Assembly (NCBI GenBank): GCA_017622995.1
Contig: JAGAQA010000017.1
Span: forward strand, 1-63,650
DNA: 63,650 nt
DNA from: Oscillospiraceae bacterium
GTDB lineage: Bacteria; Bacillota; Clostridia; Oscillospirales; Oscillospiraceae
Direction of reading: 5' to 3'
Shown: piece after piece, positions 34,122 through 42,641 of the stretch
Layout of the letters: each line of letters begins with the position of its first letter
How positions within the stretch are numbered: position 1 is the stretch's first letter
Notes under the pieces: model-generated
What the model was told of the DNA's origin: nothing
What the model saw: only the letters and a program-made list of their open reading frames with translations
The model's database searches: none
Position numbers and translations under genes: made by a program

Positions 34122-34216
34122 CTATTCTACAACAGATTGTTCCATTCGTAAAGAGGGGGAAGAAAAAAAGTGTTGGAAGAAAATCATGGGTTTGATCAGC
34201 AAAAGTTCCTTTTGCT

Positions 34217-34392
34217 AATTGACAATTGACAATTGATAATTGACAGTTGGGGAATCCCCTTCGGGGATAAATAATAAATAATTGTGAAAAAGGAAGTTTT
34301 CTGTGTAGTTACCAGACTTCTTAACCAATTCTTTTTAAATCATCCCGAAGGGATACAATAATTGTCAATTGTTCATTGTCAATTGTCAATTG
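34217..34392. repeat. Family A dispersed element, copy 5
   Basis: 176 bp with TTGACAATTGAC ends and CCCTTCGGGG / ATCCCGAAGGGAT hairpins near each end. The ~85-base AT-rich core is unlike the other copies. Bases 34122-34216 and 34393-34449 hold nothing I recognise apart from the next promoter. Confidence 0.8.
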
Positions 34393-34449
34393 AGATTATT
34401 TCTCTTTTCCCCATCAGAAAAATTCACACATACTGTCATAAAATTACTA

Positions 34450-34478
34450 TTGACAATCACGTGATTATATGTTATAGT
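34450..34478 (+). promoter_or_regulatory. Promoter of the DUF1836-hflK-hflC operon with palindromic spacer
   Basis: TTGACA (34450-34455), a 17-base spacer, TATAGT (34473-34478). A perfect 12-base palindrome AATCACGTGATT (34455-34466) fills the start of the spacer, a position where a dimeric repressor would block polymerase. Confidence 0.85.
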
Positions 34479-34508
34479 CTTGTTATCACAAAGAAAGGGG
34501 TGATTCTC

Positions 34509-35066
34509 ATGCAGTGGATCTTACCCGGCACCGTTTTACAATCCGATACATCCCAGGCAGACAAGACTTCCGAAACCTTCGCCGCCATGTTTCTGGCAGG
34601 CGATCTGCAGCTGGGGCAGGTTTGTGCCGTCACCGGGCTGGAGCCCTACATCATCCAGAACTGGGTCCGGCGGGGTTACCTCTCCCCTCCCGTCAACAAA
34701 AAGTACAGCCTCAACCAGCTCTGCCGAATTCTGAACATCAACCTGCTGCGGGGCTGTTTTCCACTGGAAACCATCTGTACTCTGCTAAGTTATGTCAACG
34801 GCAGGCTGGATGAGGAAAGCGACGATCTGATTGACGACAATGCCCTGTATGGCATCTTCGTAAAGCTGGCCGCTTCCGTGAAAAATCAGCGCTTCGATCT
34901 GGAAACCGCCATTGCCCAGTCTCTGGAAAATCTGCCGGAACGGATGCCCGGCGCCAATGAACGCATTCAAAAAGCCCTGAAAGCCATGCTGCTGGCTTGG
35001 GTCAGCGGAGAACTCCGGGCCCAGGCCGCCGCATTGACGGACGAAATGGAAAGGATGGAACATTAA
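34509..35066 (+). CDS. DUF1836 family DNA-binding-like protein
   Basis: 185 residues. A MerR-like helix-turn-helix region (about 35-90: GDLQLGQVCAVTGLEPYIIQNWVRRGYLSPPVNKKYSLNQLCRILNINLLR) is followed by a helical C-terminal half. Family function is not established; the fold suggests a regulator. AAAGGGG precedes ATG 34509. It ends one base before hflK and heads that operon, so it may bind the AATCACGTGATT palindrome in its own promoter (inference). Confidence 0.8.
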   Translation: MQWILPGTVLQSDTSQADKTSETFAAMFLAGDLQLGQVCAVTGLEPYIIQNWVRRGYLSPPVNKKYSLNQLCRILNINLLRGCFPLETICTLLSYVNGRLDEESDDLIDDNALYGIFVKLAASVKNQRFDLETAIAQSLENLPERMPGANERIQKALKAMLLAWVSGELRAQAAALTDEMERMEH

Positions 35067-36059
35067 ATGGAAGAAAACGGCACCTACCGCTGGTCCGCGC
35101 CCAAGCCAAAAAAACAGCCGGACCTGAAAAAAATCAAGCGCACTGCCCTGCTCACTGTCCTGTTTGCAATTGTCATTGTCTTTGGCCTTACCTGCTACTA
35201 CACTGTGGACGATAAGCAGCAGGCGGTGGTCACAACCTTCGGCAAGGTCACGGACATTACCGATGCCGGTGTCCATCTGAAGCTGCCCTTTGGCATCCAG
35301 CAGGTGGAAAAGGTGGATGTAAACGTTTATCAGAAAATCACCCTGGGCTACAACCCCGTTGGCAGCGGCTACACCGTGGACGACCGGGAAAGCGCCATGA
35401 TCACCGGCGACTACAACATCGTCAACGTGGATTTCTTCGTGGAGTACAAGATTTCCGACCCGGTGCAGTACCTCTACTCCTCCAACGATCCGGAGAACAT
35501 TCTGCGGAATCTGGTTCAGAGCCAGGTGCGCAACGTGGTGGGTTCCTCCACTGTGGATTCGGTGCTGACGGACGGCAAGGAGAATATCCAGATGCAGGTC
35601 CGCACTCTGGTAACCGACATTCTGAGTCAATATGACATTGGCCTTTCCCTGGTGGATGTAAAGATTCAGGACGCCGAACCCCCCACGCAGGAGGTCATCG
35701 AGGCCTTTAAGAATGTGGAAACCGCCAAGCAGCAGGCCGAAACCGTGATCAACGACGCGAAGGCCTACAAAAATGCCCAGCTGCCCCAGGCCCAGGCCAA
35801 GGCGGATAAGCTGATCCAGAACGCCCAGTATCTGAAGGAAAAGCGCATCAACGAGGCCACCGAGCAGGTCGCCATGTTCAACGCCATGTATCAGGAATAC
35901 GCCCTCAACCCCCAGGTCACCAAGTCCCGGATGTACTATGAGGCCATCTCCCAGATCATGCCGGGGGTAAAGCTCTATATCAATACAAGCAGCGGCAGTG
36001 ATGTGCAGATGCTGCTGCCCCTGGAAGACCTGGTTTCCGAAGGAGGAACCGCAAAATGA
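35067..36059 (+). CDS. hflK: SPFH/band-7 protein HflK
   Basis: Membrane-anchored SPFH protein. 330 residues. Cytoplasmic N terminus, one membrane helix at about 28-48 (RTALLTVLFAIVIVFGLTCYY), a band-7 domain (about 50-235), then a long helical segment rich in Gln/Ala (TAKQQAETVINDAKAYKNAQLPQ). With HflC it would form the large membrane cage that regulates the FtsH protease. Start is directly after DUF1836; the stop overlaps hflC by 4 bases. Confidence 0.9.
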   Translation: MEENGTYRWSAPKPKKQPDLKKIKRTALLTVLFAIVIVFGLTCYYTVDDKQQAVVTTFGKVTDITDAGVHLKLPFGIQQVEKVDVNVYQKITLGYNPVGSGYTVDDRESAMITGDYNIVNVDFFVEYKISDPVQYLYSSNDPENILRNLVQSQVRNVVGSSTVDSVLTDGKENIQMQVRTLVTDILSQYDIGLSLVDVKIQDAEPPTQEVIEAFKNVETAKQQAETVINDAKAYKNAQLPQAQAKADKLIQNAQYLKEKRINEATEQVAMFNAMYQEYALNPQVTKSRMYYEAISQIMPGVKLYINTSSGSDVQMLLPLEDLVSEGGTAK

Positions 36060-36934
36060 AAAAACGAAATATCTTTTTGATTGTACTGGTTTTGCTGGCC
36101 GTACTGGTCATTTCAAACAGCTTCTTCACCGTACGGGAGGATGAATACGCCTGCACCGTCCGGTTTTCCAAAATCATCTCCACCACGGGGGAAGCGGGTC
36201 TTCACTTCAAGGTGCCCTTTGTGGACAGCGTGAAATATTTCACAAAGGCCACCCAGCTCTACGACATCCCCCCTTCCGAGGTGCTGACCTCCGACAAGCA
36301 GAACATGACTGTGGACTGCTACATTCTCTGGTCCATCGATGACCCCAAGCTCTTCTATCAGCGGCTGGGCACCACCGGCAACGCCGAGCAGCGTCTGGAC
36401 GCCCTGACCTACAATGAGCTGAAAACCGTCATGGGCACCCTGGCCCAGGCGGACATTGTAAACATGGAGGACGGCGCCAAGCGGAATGACATCTACAATT
36501 CCATTGCCACCGATGTGGACAATCTGGCCCGGACCTACGGCATCCGGGTGGAGGATGTGAAAATCAAGCAATTTGACCTGCCGGAATCCAACCTGAACGC
36601 CGTGTACAACCGGATGATTTCCGAACGGAACCAGATTGCCGAAAAGTACACCGCCGACGGCAATTACGAAGCCTCCATCATCCGCAACGATGTGGATAAG
36701 CAGGTAAACATTCTGGTATCCAACGCCAAAGCGGAAGCGGCCAAGCTGGAAGCCGAGGGCGAAGGCGAATACATGCGGATGCTGGCGGAAGCCTACCAGA
36801 CCAAGGATCAGCAGGAGTTCTACGAGTTCACCCGGGCGCTGGACGCCCTGAAGGAAAGCCTCACCGGCGATGAAAAGACCGTAATCCTGGACAAGGATTC
36901 CAAGCTGGGACAGATTCTCATGGGGAAAAACTAA
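36056..36934 (+). CDS. hflC: SPFH/band-7 protein HflC
   Basis: 292 residues. Membrane helix at about 5-22 (NIFLIVLVLLAVLVISNSFF), then the band-7 domain beginning VREDEYACTVRFSKI and a helical Ala/Glu-rich C-terminal stretch (AKAEAAKLEAEGEGEYMRMLAEAYQ) typical of HflC. Overlaps hflK by 4 bases, so the two are translated together. Followed by a strong terminator. Confidence 0.9.
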   Translation: MKKRNIFLIVLVLLAVLVISNSFFTVREDEYACTVRFSKIISTTGEAGLHFKVPFVDSVKYFTKATQLYDIPPSEVLTSDKQNMTVDCYILWSIDDPKLFYQRLGTTGNAEQRLDALTYNELKTVMGTLAQADIVNMEDGAKRNDIYNSIATDVDNLARTYGIRVEDVKIKQFDLPESNLNAVYNRMISERNQIAEKYTADGNYEASIIRNDVDKQVNILVSNAKAEAAKLEAEGEGEYMRMLAEAYQTKDQQEFYEFTRALDALKESLTGDEKTVILDKDSKLGQILMGKN

Positions 36935-36941
36935 ACAAAAA

Positions 36942-36957
36942 TATTTCATGTGAAACA
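36942..36957. promoter_or_regulatory. Degenerate third parS-like site
   Basis: TATTTCATGTGAAACA, two mismatches to the parS consensus seen twice at 33.7 kb. Between the hflC stop codon and its terminator. Confidence 0.5.
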
Positions 36958-36960
36958 ACG

Positions 36961-36995
36961 AAAAGATGGCTGCCAGTCTGGCAGCCATCTTTTTT
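36961..36995 (+). terminator. Terminator of the hflKC operon
   Basis: AGATGGCTGCCA / TGGCAGCCATCT with a 3-base loop (36964-36990), followed by TTTTTGG. Confidence 0.93.
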
Positions 36996-37030
36996 GGTCA
37001 GCGGTAAGATGATTTGCATAAGGAACCTTT

Positions 37031-37361
37031 CGCGAACGAAGCCCTCTCCTGGGAGAGGGTGCCCCCGAAGGGGGCGGGTGTGGGACGGTATCCGGTTGAG
37101 CATTTGAGCACTTTGGGCGCAAAGCGCCCTTGGCTCTCCCTCTGGGAGAGCTGGCACGGCATCTGCCGTGACTGAGAGGAGATCCCGGGTGCGGCCCCCT
37201 CTCCGCCCCAGTGCGCGCTACTTCTGCACCGCTTCTTTTGGGAGAGGCAAGGGCGTTATCTGAGTTTCCAGCTGCTACCGCCCCACATCCGTCTCGCCCT
37301 TACGGGCGAGCCACCTTCTCCCAGGAGAAGGCTTTGCGTTTCTTAATGAACTATATCCCCT
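37031..37361 (+). repeat. Family B long element, left arm flanking bsh
   Basis: About 331 bp, CGCGAACGAAGCCCTCTCC to TTCTTAATGAACTATATCCCC. It ends one base before the bsh stop codon. The copy at 38374-38708 is its inverse with about ten mismatches by eye; the copy at 26739 is the same way round. Confidence 0.9.
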
Positions 37362-38330
37362 TTAGTTCTGCATCCTGATCTGCTGCTCCGTAATAGGATG
37401 GTAGGCGATCAGCTCGCACCCGTCCAGATTCTCGTGGTGCATGTCCACGGCGGTGATCTGGTGGTTATCGTAGGTGGTATAATAGTAAATTCCCCTGGTC
37501 ACATTGCAGCAGCAGGTATACAGGGTGATTTCAAACTCCCCTTCCCCCAGCTTGCACAGGCCCCGCTGCTGGTCCACGCTGCCGAGAATGTGGAAGAACT
37601 GGCTGACGGAGGACATCTCGTCCTCCCCGGACAGGGAATTCAGCTTGGTAAAGGCCACCTTCACAAACCGGGACTGACTGCTGAGGTCGCCGGGCAGCCC
37701 CATGCCGCCCATACCCCGGCTGTAGGCGTTCAGGTCGGTGCCGAAGGTGTTCTCCGGATTGTCAATGGACAGATGCCGGTAGTTATTCAGGTTGAACATC
37801 TGATAGGGAAAAGGCGGATTGTTGGTGAGCACCCCAACGGGATTGTCATAGATGTGGAGCCCATCCGCTGTGATTTCCAGGGTGATGCAGTCGTTGGCAT
37901 CGGCCACAATCCAGTGGAGCTGGGCAATGGGCAGGCTGGGCAGGAAGGGAATGCCCACCAGATTGAGGTTTTGCAGCTTCTCTCTTGCCTGGGATACATT
38001 TTCGCAGGTTCCCAGAAGCCAGGGAATCAGCTCATACTGGGCAATGTTGTCCTTCCCTTCCGCTTCCGGGAAGAAAGCGCAGTTGCCCACAAAGTTCAGG
38101 CCGCACATACCCAGGCCCTTTTCATTGAAGGCCTCGTAGTAAAGGGGGGTATTTTCCATCATGGCCCCCATGCCGATCATGGCGTAGTGGTGGGTCAGGG
38201 GTTCCCTGCACTTGAAGCGAATGGGATAGTTCCGGGGAGTGACGAGAATATTGTCCCCGTAGGAGCGCTCATAGTCCAGGGTTCTGCCCATGTAGAAATC
38301 CTTGGTTTTGTAGGTGGCGGCAGTACACAT
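37362..38330 (-). CDS. bsh: Choloylglycine hydrolase family (bile salt hydrolase-like)
   Basis: Ntn-hydrolase cleaving amide bonds of conjugated bile acids, or of penicillin V in the sister clade. 322 residues. The active-site set of Clostridium bile salt hydrolases is visible: C2 (exposed after Met removal), R16, D19 (MGRTLDYERSYG), N79 (MCGLNF), N171 (LTNNPPFPYQ) and R221 (SQSRFVKVAF). ATG 38330 has AAAGGATG upstream. No signal peptide, so cytoplasmic. It is exactly bracketed by two inverted family B elements, which suggests acquisition or rearrangement through them. Confidence 0.88.
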   Translation of the reverse strand: MCTAATYKTKDFYMGRTLDYERSYGDNILVTPRNYPIRFKCREPLTHHYAMIGMGAMMENTPLYYEAFNEKGLGMCGLNFVGNCAFFPEAEGKDNIAQYELIPWLLGTCENVSQAREKLQNLNLVGIPFLPSLPIAQLHWIVADANDCITLEITADGLHIYDNPVGVLTNNPPFPYQMFNLNNYRHLSIDNPENTFGTDLNAYSRGMGGMGLPGDLSSQSRFVKVAFTKLNSLSGEDEMSSVSQFFHILGSVDQQRGLCKLGEGEFEITLYTCCCNVTRGIYYYTTYDNHQITAVDMHHENLDGCELIAYHPITEQQIRMQN

Positions 38331-38373
38331 AAAGAACATCCTTTCTATATTTGAATTTGTGTTGTAGTCAGCA

Positions 38374-38708
38374 AAAGGGGGATATAGTTCATTAAGAAAC
38401 GCAAAGCCTTCTCCTGGGAGAAGGTGGCTCGCCCGTAAGGGCGAGACGGATGTGGGGCGGTAGCAGCTGGAAACTAAGATAACGCCCTTGCCTCTCCCAA
38501 AAGAAGCGGTGCAGAAGTAGCGCGCACTGGGGCGGAGAGGAGTCCGCGCCCGGGATCTCCTCTCAGTCACGGCAGATGCCGTGCCAGCTCTCCCAGAGGG
38601 AGTGCCAAGGGCGCTTTGCGCCCTAAGTGCTCAAATGCTCAACCGGATACCGCCCCACACCCGCCCCCTTCGGGGGCACCCTCTCCCAGGGGAGGGCTTC
38701 GTTTGCGA
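38374..38708 (-). repeat. Family B long element, right arm flanking bsh
   Basis: Inverse copy of 37031-37361. Homology starts 44 bases upstream of the bsh start codon and extends to CTTCGTTTGCGA. A minus-strand -35 for bsh could overlap its inner edge (TTGCTG near 38370), but this is weak. Confidence 0.9.
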
Positions 38709-38794
38709 TAGTATCCTATGGCTTACAATCTCTGTGAAAGATACCATTAGTATACCCCCGAAAACGAAACACAAACGAAACAAAAAGCAGAAAT

Positions 38795-38812
38795 CCCCGC
38801 CAAAAGGCGGGG
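38795..38812 (-). terminator. Terminator after remB
   Basis: CCCCGCC / GGCGGGG with an AAAA loop, five bases past the remB stop. On the minus strand it is followed by ATTTCTGCTTTTTG, a weak U-tract. Bases 38709-38794 show nothing further. Confidence 0.65.
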
Positions 38813-38817
38813 TAATC

Positions 38818-39063
38818 CTATTTTCCCAGTCTCTTTTCCAGGGTGTAGACATTGAGGGCGGTCAGGTGCACCTGGGTCATGCCGTACTCCGCCGTCAGCA
38901 CAAAGGACTTGGGCAGATCATCACAGGGCACCACCTGGCCCTGGGCCTCGGCGTTGTCCAGAAAATCCCGGGTGCGCTTGGAGGTGGTGGTATTGTCCAG
39001 GTCAAAAATGCCCAGGATGCTGCTGTCCCGGACAGCCATATCATTGCCGATGGATAGATACAT
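38818..39063 (-). CDS. remB: RemB-like regulator (YaaB, DUF370)
   Basis: 81-residue protein of the extracellular matrix regulatory family, DNA-binding in Bacillus for RemA; RemB is the paralogue encoded near recF and gyrB. The sequence MYLSIGNDMAVRDSSILGIF at the N terminus and the C-terminal TQVHLTALNVYTLEKRL are typical. A TAGGAGGT RBS sits right before ATG 39063; the longer open frame upstream is repeat DNA. In Bacillus it lies between recF and gyrB; here it lies downstream of rnhA. Confidence 0.85.
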   Translation of the reverse strand: MYLSIGNDMAVRDSSILGIFDLDNTTTSKRTRDFLDNAEAQGQVVPCDDLPKSFVLTAEYGMTQVHLTALNVYTLEKRLGK

Positions 39064-39077
39064 GGGATACCTCCTAA

Positions 39078-39217
39078 AGGCGGCAGTGCCGCCGGACAAT
39101 GCGTTACGGGTGTTGGGCACAAGATACAGCTGCCGCCGGGCCCCTCGACCAGGCTGTGCCTGGAGACAATTCGTCACGAACGTGGGCATAACGTACTGCC
39201 GCCATTGGGCCCCTCGA
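39078..39217 (-). repeat. Family D tandem repeat, two units
   Basis: Two ~70-base units read on the minus strand as CGAGGGGCCC-(G/A)(G/A)(C/T)GGCGGC ... GTAACGCATTG or GTGACGAATTG ... ending at the next CGAGGGGCCC. The same unit pair is found at 44833-44970 in the other orientation. Directly upstream of the remB RBS. Confidence 0.75.
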
Positions 39218-39250
39218 CCGGTAGGCTGAGCGAAAAATTGGGATTTGCCG

Positions 39251-39616
39251 AATTGACAATTGACAATGGACAGTTGACAATTGTGGTATCCCTTCGGGAT
39301 GAATTTGAATCTCCAAATGATCCTATTTGAAAAATGCACAAAGGGACGTTTGCCGTGAAAATCCAACCGCCTTCCGTAGGGGCGGGCGTCCTCGACCGCC
39401 CGGCAGTAATGTGTTTCCTTTTTTGGGAACGTCAGGCGAATTCGGAAAGCTGTACCCGGGAAGTCCAGGAGGCCTTCCCCTACGGGAAAAACATCCCGTT
39501 CCCAAGGAAATGAACCTGGACGTTTTTAATCTATTTCATAAATTTCTTAAAAAATGATTGAATCATCCCCGCATGGGATTCCTTCATTGTCAATTGTCCA
39601 TTGTCAATTGTCAATT
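39251..39616. repeat. Family A element with nested family E element
   Basis: Family A ends (TTGACAATTGAC and ATCCCTTCGGGAT at 39251-39300; ATCCCCGCATGGGAT and TTGTCAATTG units at 39566-39616) enclose a family E element at 39374-39485. Family E is bounded by CCGTAGGGG and CCCCTACGG and contains GCGGGCGTCCTCGACCGCCC. A fragment of family B end (AAATTGGGATTTGCCG) precedes it. The 39064-39673 gap has no gene. Confidence 0.8.
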
Positions 39617-39673
39617 CGATTAATCCCAATTTATCAAACAAACGACCAATCATGGTACACGAATTTTCCATGG

Positions 39674-40117
39674 TCAAGTCGATTTCAGCTTTTTCCATTC
39701 CTCCACCGCCAGCTCATCGCAGCGGTTGTTTTTGGGATTCTCGGCGTGGCCCTTTACCCAGTGGTAGTGAACCTCATGCCGCTGGGTTAAGGCAAGGAGC
39801 TCTTCCCAGAGGTCCGGGTTCAGGGCCGGTTTTTTGTCGCTTTTAATCCAGCCCTTTTTCTTCCAGCCCCAGGCCCATCCCTTTTGGAGGGCATCGATCA
39901 CATACTTGGAGTCGGAGTACAGCTCCACAATGCAGGGCTCTTTCAGAGCTTTCAGCCCTTCAATCACCGCCGTCAGCTCCATCCGGTTGTTGGTGGTCTG
40001 TTTTTCTCCCCCGGACAGCTCCTTTTCGATGCCCTGGTAGCTGAGAATGGCCCCCCAACCCCCGGGGCCGGGGTTGCCGGAGCAAGCCCCGTCCGTATAG
40101 AGGGTTACGGTTTTCAT
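39674..40117 (-). CDS. rnhA: Ribonuclease HI
   Basis: Degrades RNA in RNA-DNA hybrids. 147 residues. The catalytic acids D9 ([15 protein letters not shown]), E47 ([13 protein letters not shown]), D69 ([12 protein letters not shown]) and the late D in [12 protein letters not shown] are all present, as is the HYHWVKGH strand with the conserved His. It overlaps gyrA by 4 bases, so it is co-translated with it. Confidence 0.96.
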   Translation of the reverse strand: MKTVTLYTDGACSGNPGPGGWGAILSYQGIEKELSGGEKQTTNNRMELTAVIEGLKALKEPCIVELYSDSKYVIDALQKGWAWGWKKKGWIKSDKKPALNPDLWEELLALTQRHEVHYHWVKGHAENPKNNRCDELAVEEWKKLKST

Positions 40118-42627
40118 TCCGGATTCTCCTGGGTTTCCCCGGCTTCTTCCTGCTCCACCCGTTCGATGGAGACCACCTTGTTGCCCTCGTCGATGCGCAT
40201 GACGATGACGCCCTGCACATCCCGCTTGTAGACATTGATGGAGGAAGCGGGAATCCGGATGATGACGCCGCCGTTTTCAATCAGCATCACATCGTCGTTG
40301 TCGCCCACCACCCGGCAGCCGGCAATATTACCGGTCTTCGGGGTGATGTTGTAGTTCTTCAGGCCCTTGCCGCCCCGGCTCTGGGGAATCTTTTCTCCGT
40401 CGGGACCAGTGCGCAGGTATTCGGGCAGGTTGGTGCGCTTGCCGTAGCCGTTTTCGGTGACGGTGAGCAGGGTCTTCCCCTCTTCGTACCTTTCGGCGCC
40501 CACCACATAGTCCCCTTCATTCAGGCTGATGCCCCGAACGCCGCCGGCATCTCTGCCCATGCAGCGAACATCGGTTTCGTTGAAGCAGATGGCCATGCCC
40601 TGGGCGGTGGCCAGAATGATGTTGTCGCTGCCGTTGGTGCGGAGGACGTTGATGAGATGATCGTCCTCCTCCAGGGTCAGCGCCCGGATGCCGCCCTTCC
40701 GGTTGGTCTTCAGGGCAACAAAGGGCAGCCGCTTCACCACACCCTTCCGGGTAGCCATCAGCAGATATTCGTCATCATTGAATTCTCTGGTCACCACCAT
40801 GGCTGTGACGGTCTCCCCCGGTTCCAGAGGCAGCACATTGACAATGGCGGTGCCTCTTGCCGTCCGTCCGGCCTCGGGAATCTGGTAGCCCTTCCGGTGG
40901 TGAACCCTGCCGGAATCGGTGAAGAACAGAATGTGATCGTGGGTGGAGGCAATGTTCAGGGACTTTACATAATCCTCTTCCTTCAGATTCTGGGCATTCA
41001 CGCCCCGGCCGCCCCGGCTCTGGGTCCGGTAGGTGTCCACGGGCATCCGCTTGATATAGCCCTGATTGGAGAGGGTAAAGGCGCAGGTCTCTTCCTCAAT
41101 CAGATCCTCAATGTCAATTTCGTCCTCGATGTCCTGAATGACGGTTTTCCGCTCGTCGCCGAACTTGTCCCGGATGGCAATCAGCTCTTCCCGCAGAACG
41201 GCCCGGAGCTTGCTTTCGTCGGCCAGAAGCTCCTGGTAGTAGGCGATTTTTTCTTCCAGCTCCTTGTATTCCGCTTCCAGCTTTTCCCGGTTCAGACCCT
41301 GCAGGGCAATGAGCCGCATGTCGCAGATGGCCTGGGCCTGGACATCATCCAAAGAAAACCTTTCCATCAGGTTCTGCTTGGCATTGTCATAGGAGGAACG
41401 GATGATGCGGATGACCTCGTCAATGTTGTCCTGGGCAATGAGCAGGCCTTCCAACAGGTGGGCACGCTCCTGAGCCTTGCGCAGATCGTACTGGGTCCGG
41501 CGGGTCAGCACCTCTTCCTGATACTTCAGGTATTCGTCCAGAATTTGCCGCAGGGAAAGAATTCTGGGCTGCTTCTGATCGTCCACCAGAGCCAGCATGA
41601 TGATGGAGAAGTTGCTTTGCAGGGCGGTCTGCTTAAAGAGGTTATTCAGCACCACCTGGGGATTGGCGTCTTTTTTCAGCTCAATGACCATCCGCATGCC
41701 GTTCCGGTCGGTTTCGTCCCGCAGGTCGGAGATGCCCTCCAGCCGCTTGTCCTTCACCTGGTCGGCAATGGTTTTGATGAGCTGCCGCTTGTTCACCTGA
41801 TAGGGCAGCTCGGTGACAATGATCCGGGTCCGGTCCTTGCCGAACTCTTCAAATTCGGTTTTGGCCCGCACCACTACCTTGCCCCGGCCGGTGGCGTAGG
41901 CCGCCCGGATACCGCTGCGGCCCATGATGATGCCGCCGGTGGGAAAATCAGGCCCCGTGATGCAGTCCATCAGGTTTACCAGGCTTACCTCCGGGTCATC
42001 CAGCACGGCAACGCAGGCATTGATGACCTCCGTCAGGTTGTGGGGCGGGATGTTGGTGGCCATACCCACGGCGATGCCGGAGGAGCCGTTGACCAGCAGA
42101 TTGGGGAACCGGCTGGGGAGCACTCTGGGCTCCTTCCGGCTTTCATCGAAGTTGGGATCCCAGTTCACCGTATCCTTATCGATGTCCCGGAGCATTTCAT
42201 TGGAAATTTTGGAAAGCCTAGCCTCGGTATAACGGTAGGCCGCGGGGGGATCCCCGTCCACGGAGCCAAAGTTGCCGTGGCCGTCCACCAGCAGATAGCG
42301 CATGGAAAAATCCTGGGCCAGGCGCACCATGGCATCGTAAACGGAGGCGTCGCCATGGGGGTGGTACTTACCCAGCACGTCACCCACGCAGGTGGCGCTC
42401 TTCTTAAAGGGCTTGTCGGAGGTCAGGCCGCTTTCGTACATGGTATACAGAATCCGGCGGTGAACGGGTTTCAGACCGTCCCGCACATCCGGCAGGGCAC
42501 GGCCAACGATGACGCTCATGGCGTACTCAATATAGGACCGCTCCATTTCCTCCACCAGGTGGGATTCGGTGATTACCTGGTCAGGAAAGGCGATGTCTTC
42601 GGGTTTATAAGAACGATTATGTGCCAA
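40114..42627 (-). CDS. gyrA: DNA gyrase subunit A
   Basis: Breakage-reunion subunit, 837 residues. The active-site tyrosine is in [14 protein letters not shown] (about residue 130), and the quinolone-resistance region [17 protein letters not shown] precedes it. The C-terminal pinwheel carries a GyrA-box-like SRGGRGV, which separates it from ParC. Follows gyrB by 14 bases. Confidence 0.97.
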   Translation of the reverse strand: MAHNRSYKPEDIAFPDQVITESHLVEEMERSYIEYAMSVIVGRALPDVRDGLKPVHRRILYTMYESGLTSDKPFKKSATCVGDVLGKYHPHGDASVYDAMVRLAQDFSMRYLLVDGHGNFGSVDGDPPAAYRYTEARLSKISNEMLRDIDKDTVNWDPNFDESRKEPRVLPSRFPNLLVNGSSGIAVGMATNIPPHNLTEVINACVAVLDDPEVSLVNLMDCITGPDFPTGGIIMGRSGIRAAYATGRGKVVVRAKTEFEEFGKDRTRIIVTELPYQVNKRQLIKTIADQVKDKRLEGISDLRDETDRNGMRMVIELKKDANPQVVLNNLFKQTALQSNFSIIMLALVDDQKQPRILSLRQILDEYLKYQEEVLTRRTQYDLRKAQERAHLLEGLLIAQDNIDEVIRIIRSSYDNAKQNLMERFSLDDVQAQAICDMRLIALQGLNREKLEAEYKELEEKIAYYQELLADESKLRAVLREELIAIRDKFGDERKTVIQDIEDEIDIEDLIEEETCAFTLSNQGYIKRMPVDTYRTQSRGGRGVNAQNLKEEDYVKSLNIASTHDHILFFTDSGRVHHRKGYQIPEAGRTARGTAIVNVLPLEPGETVTAMVVTREFNDDEYLLMATRKGVVKRLPFVALKTNRKGGIRALTLEEDDHLINVLRTNGSDNIILATAQGMAICFNETDVRCMGRDAGGVRGISLNEGDYVVGAERYEEGKTLLTVTENGYGKRTNLPEYLRTGPDGEKIPQSRGGKGLKNYNITPKTGNIAGCRVVGDNDDVMLIENGGVIIRIPASSINVYKRDVQGVIVMRIDEGNKVVSIERVEQEEAGETQENPE

Positions 42628-42641
42628 AATGCGTCACCTCC

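Noticed and set aside
38581-39057. Plus-strand open frame of 158 codons after the right family B copy
   Set aside because: Composed of repeat DNA and the antisense of remB; no RBS or family resemblance.
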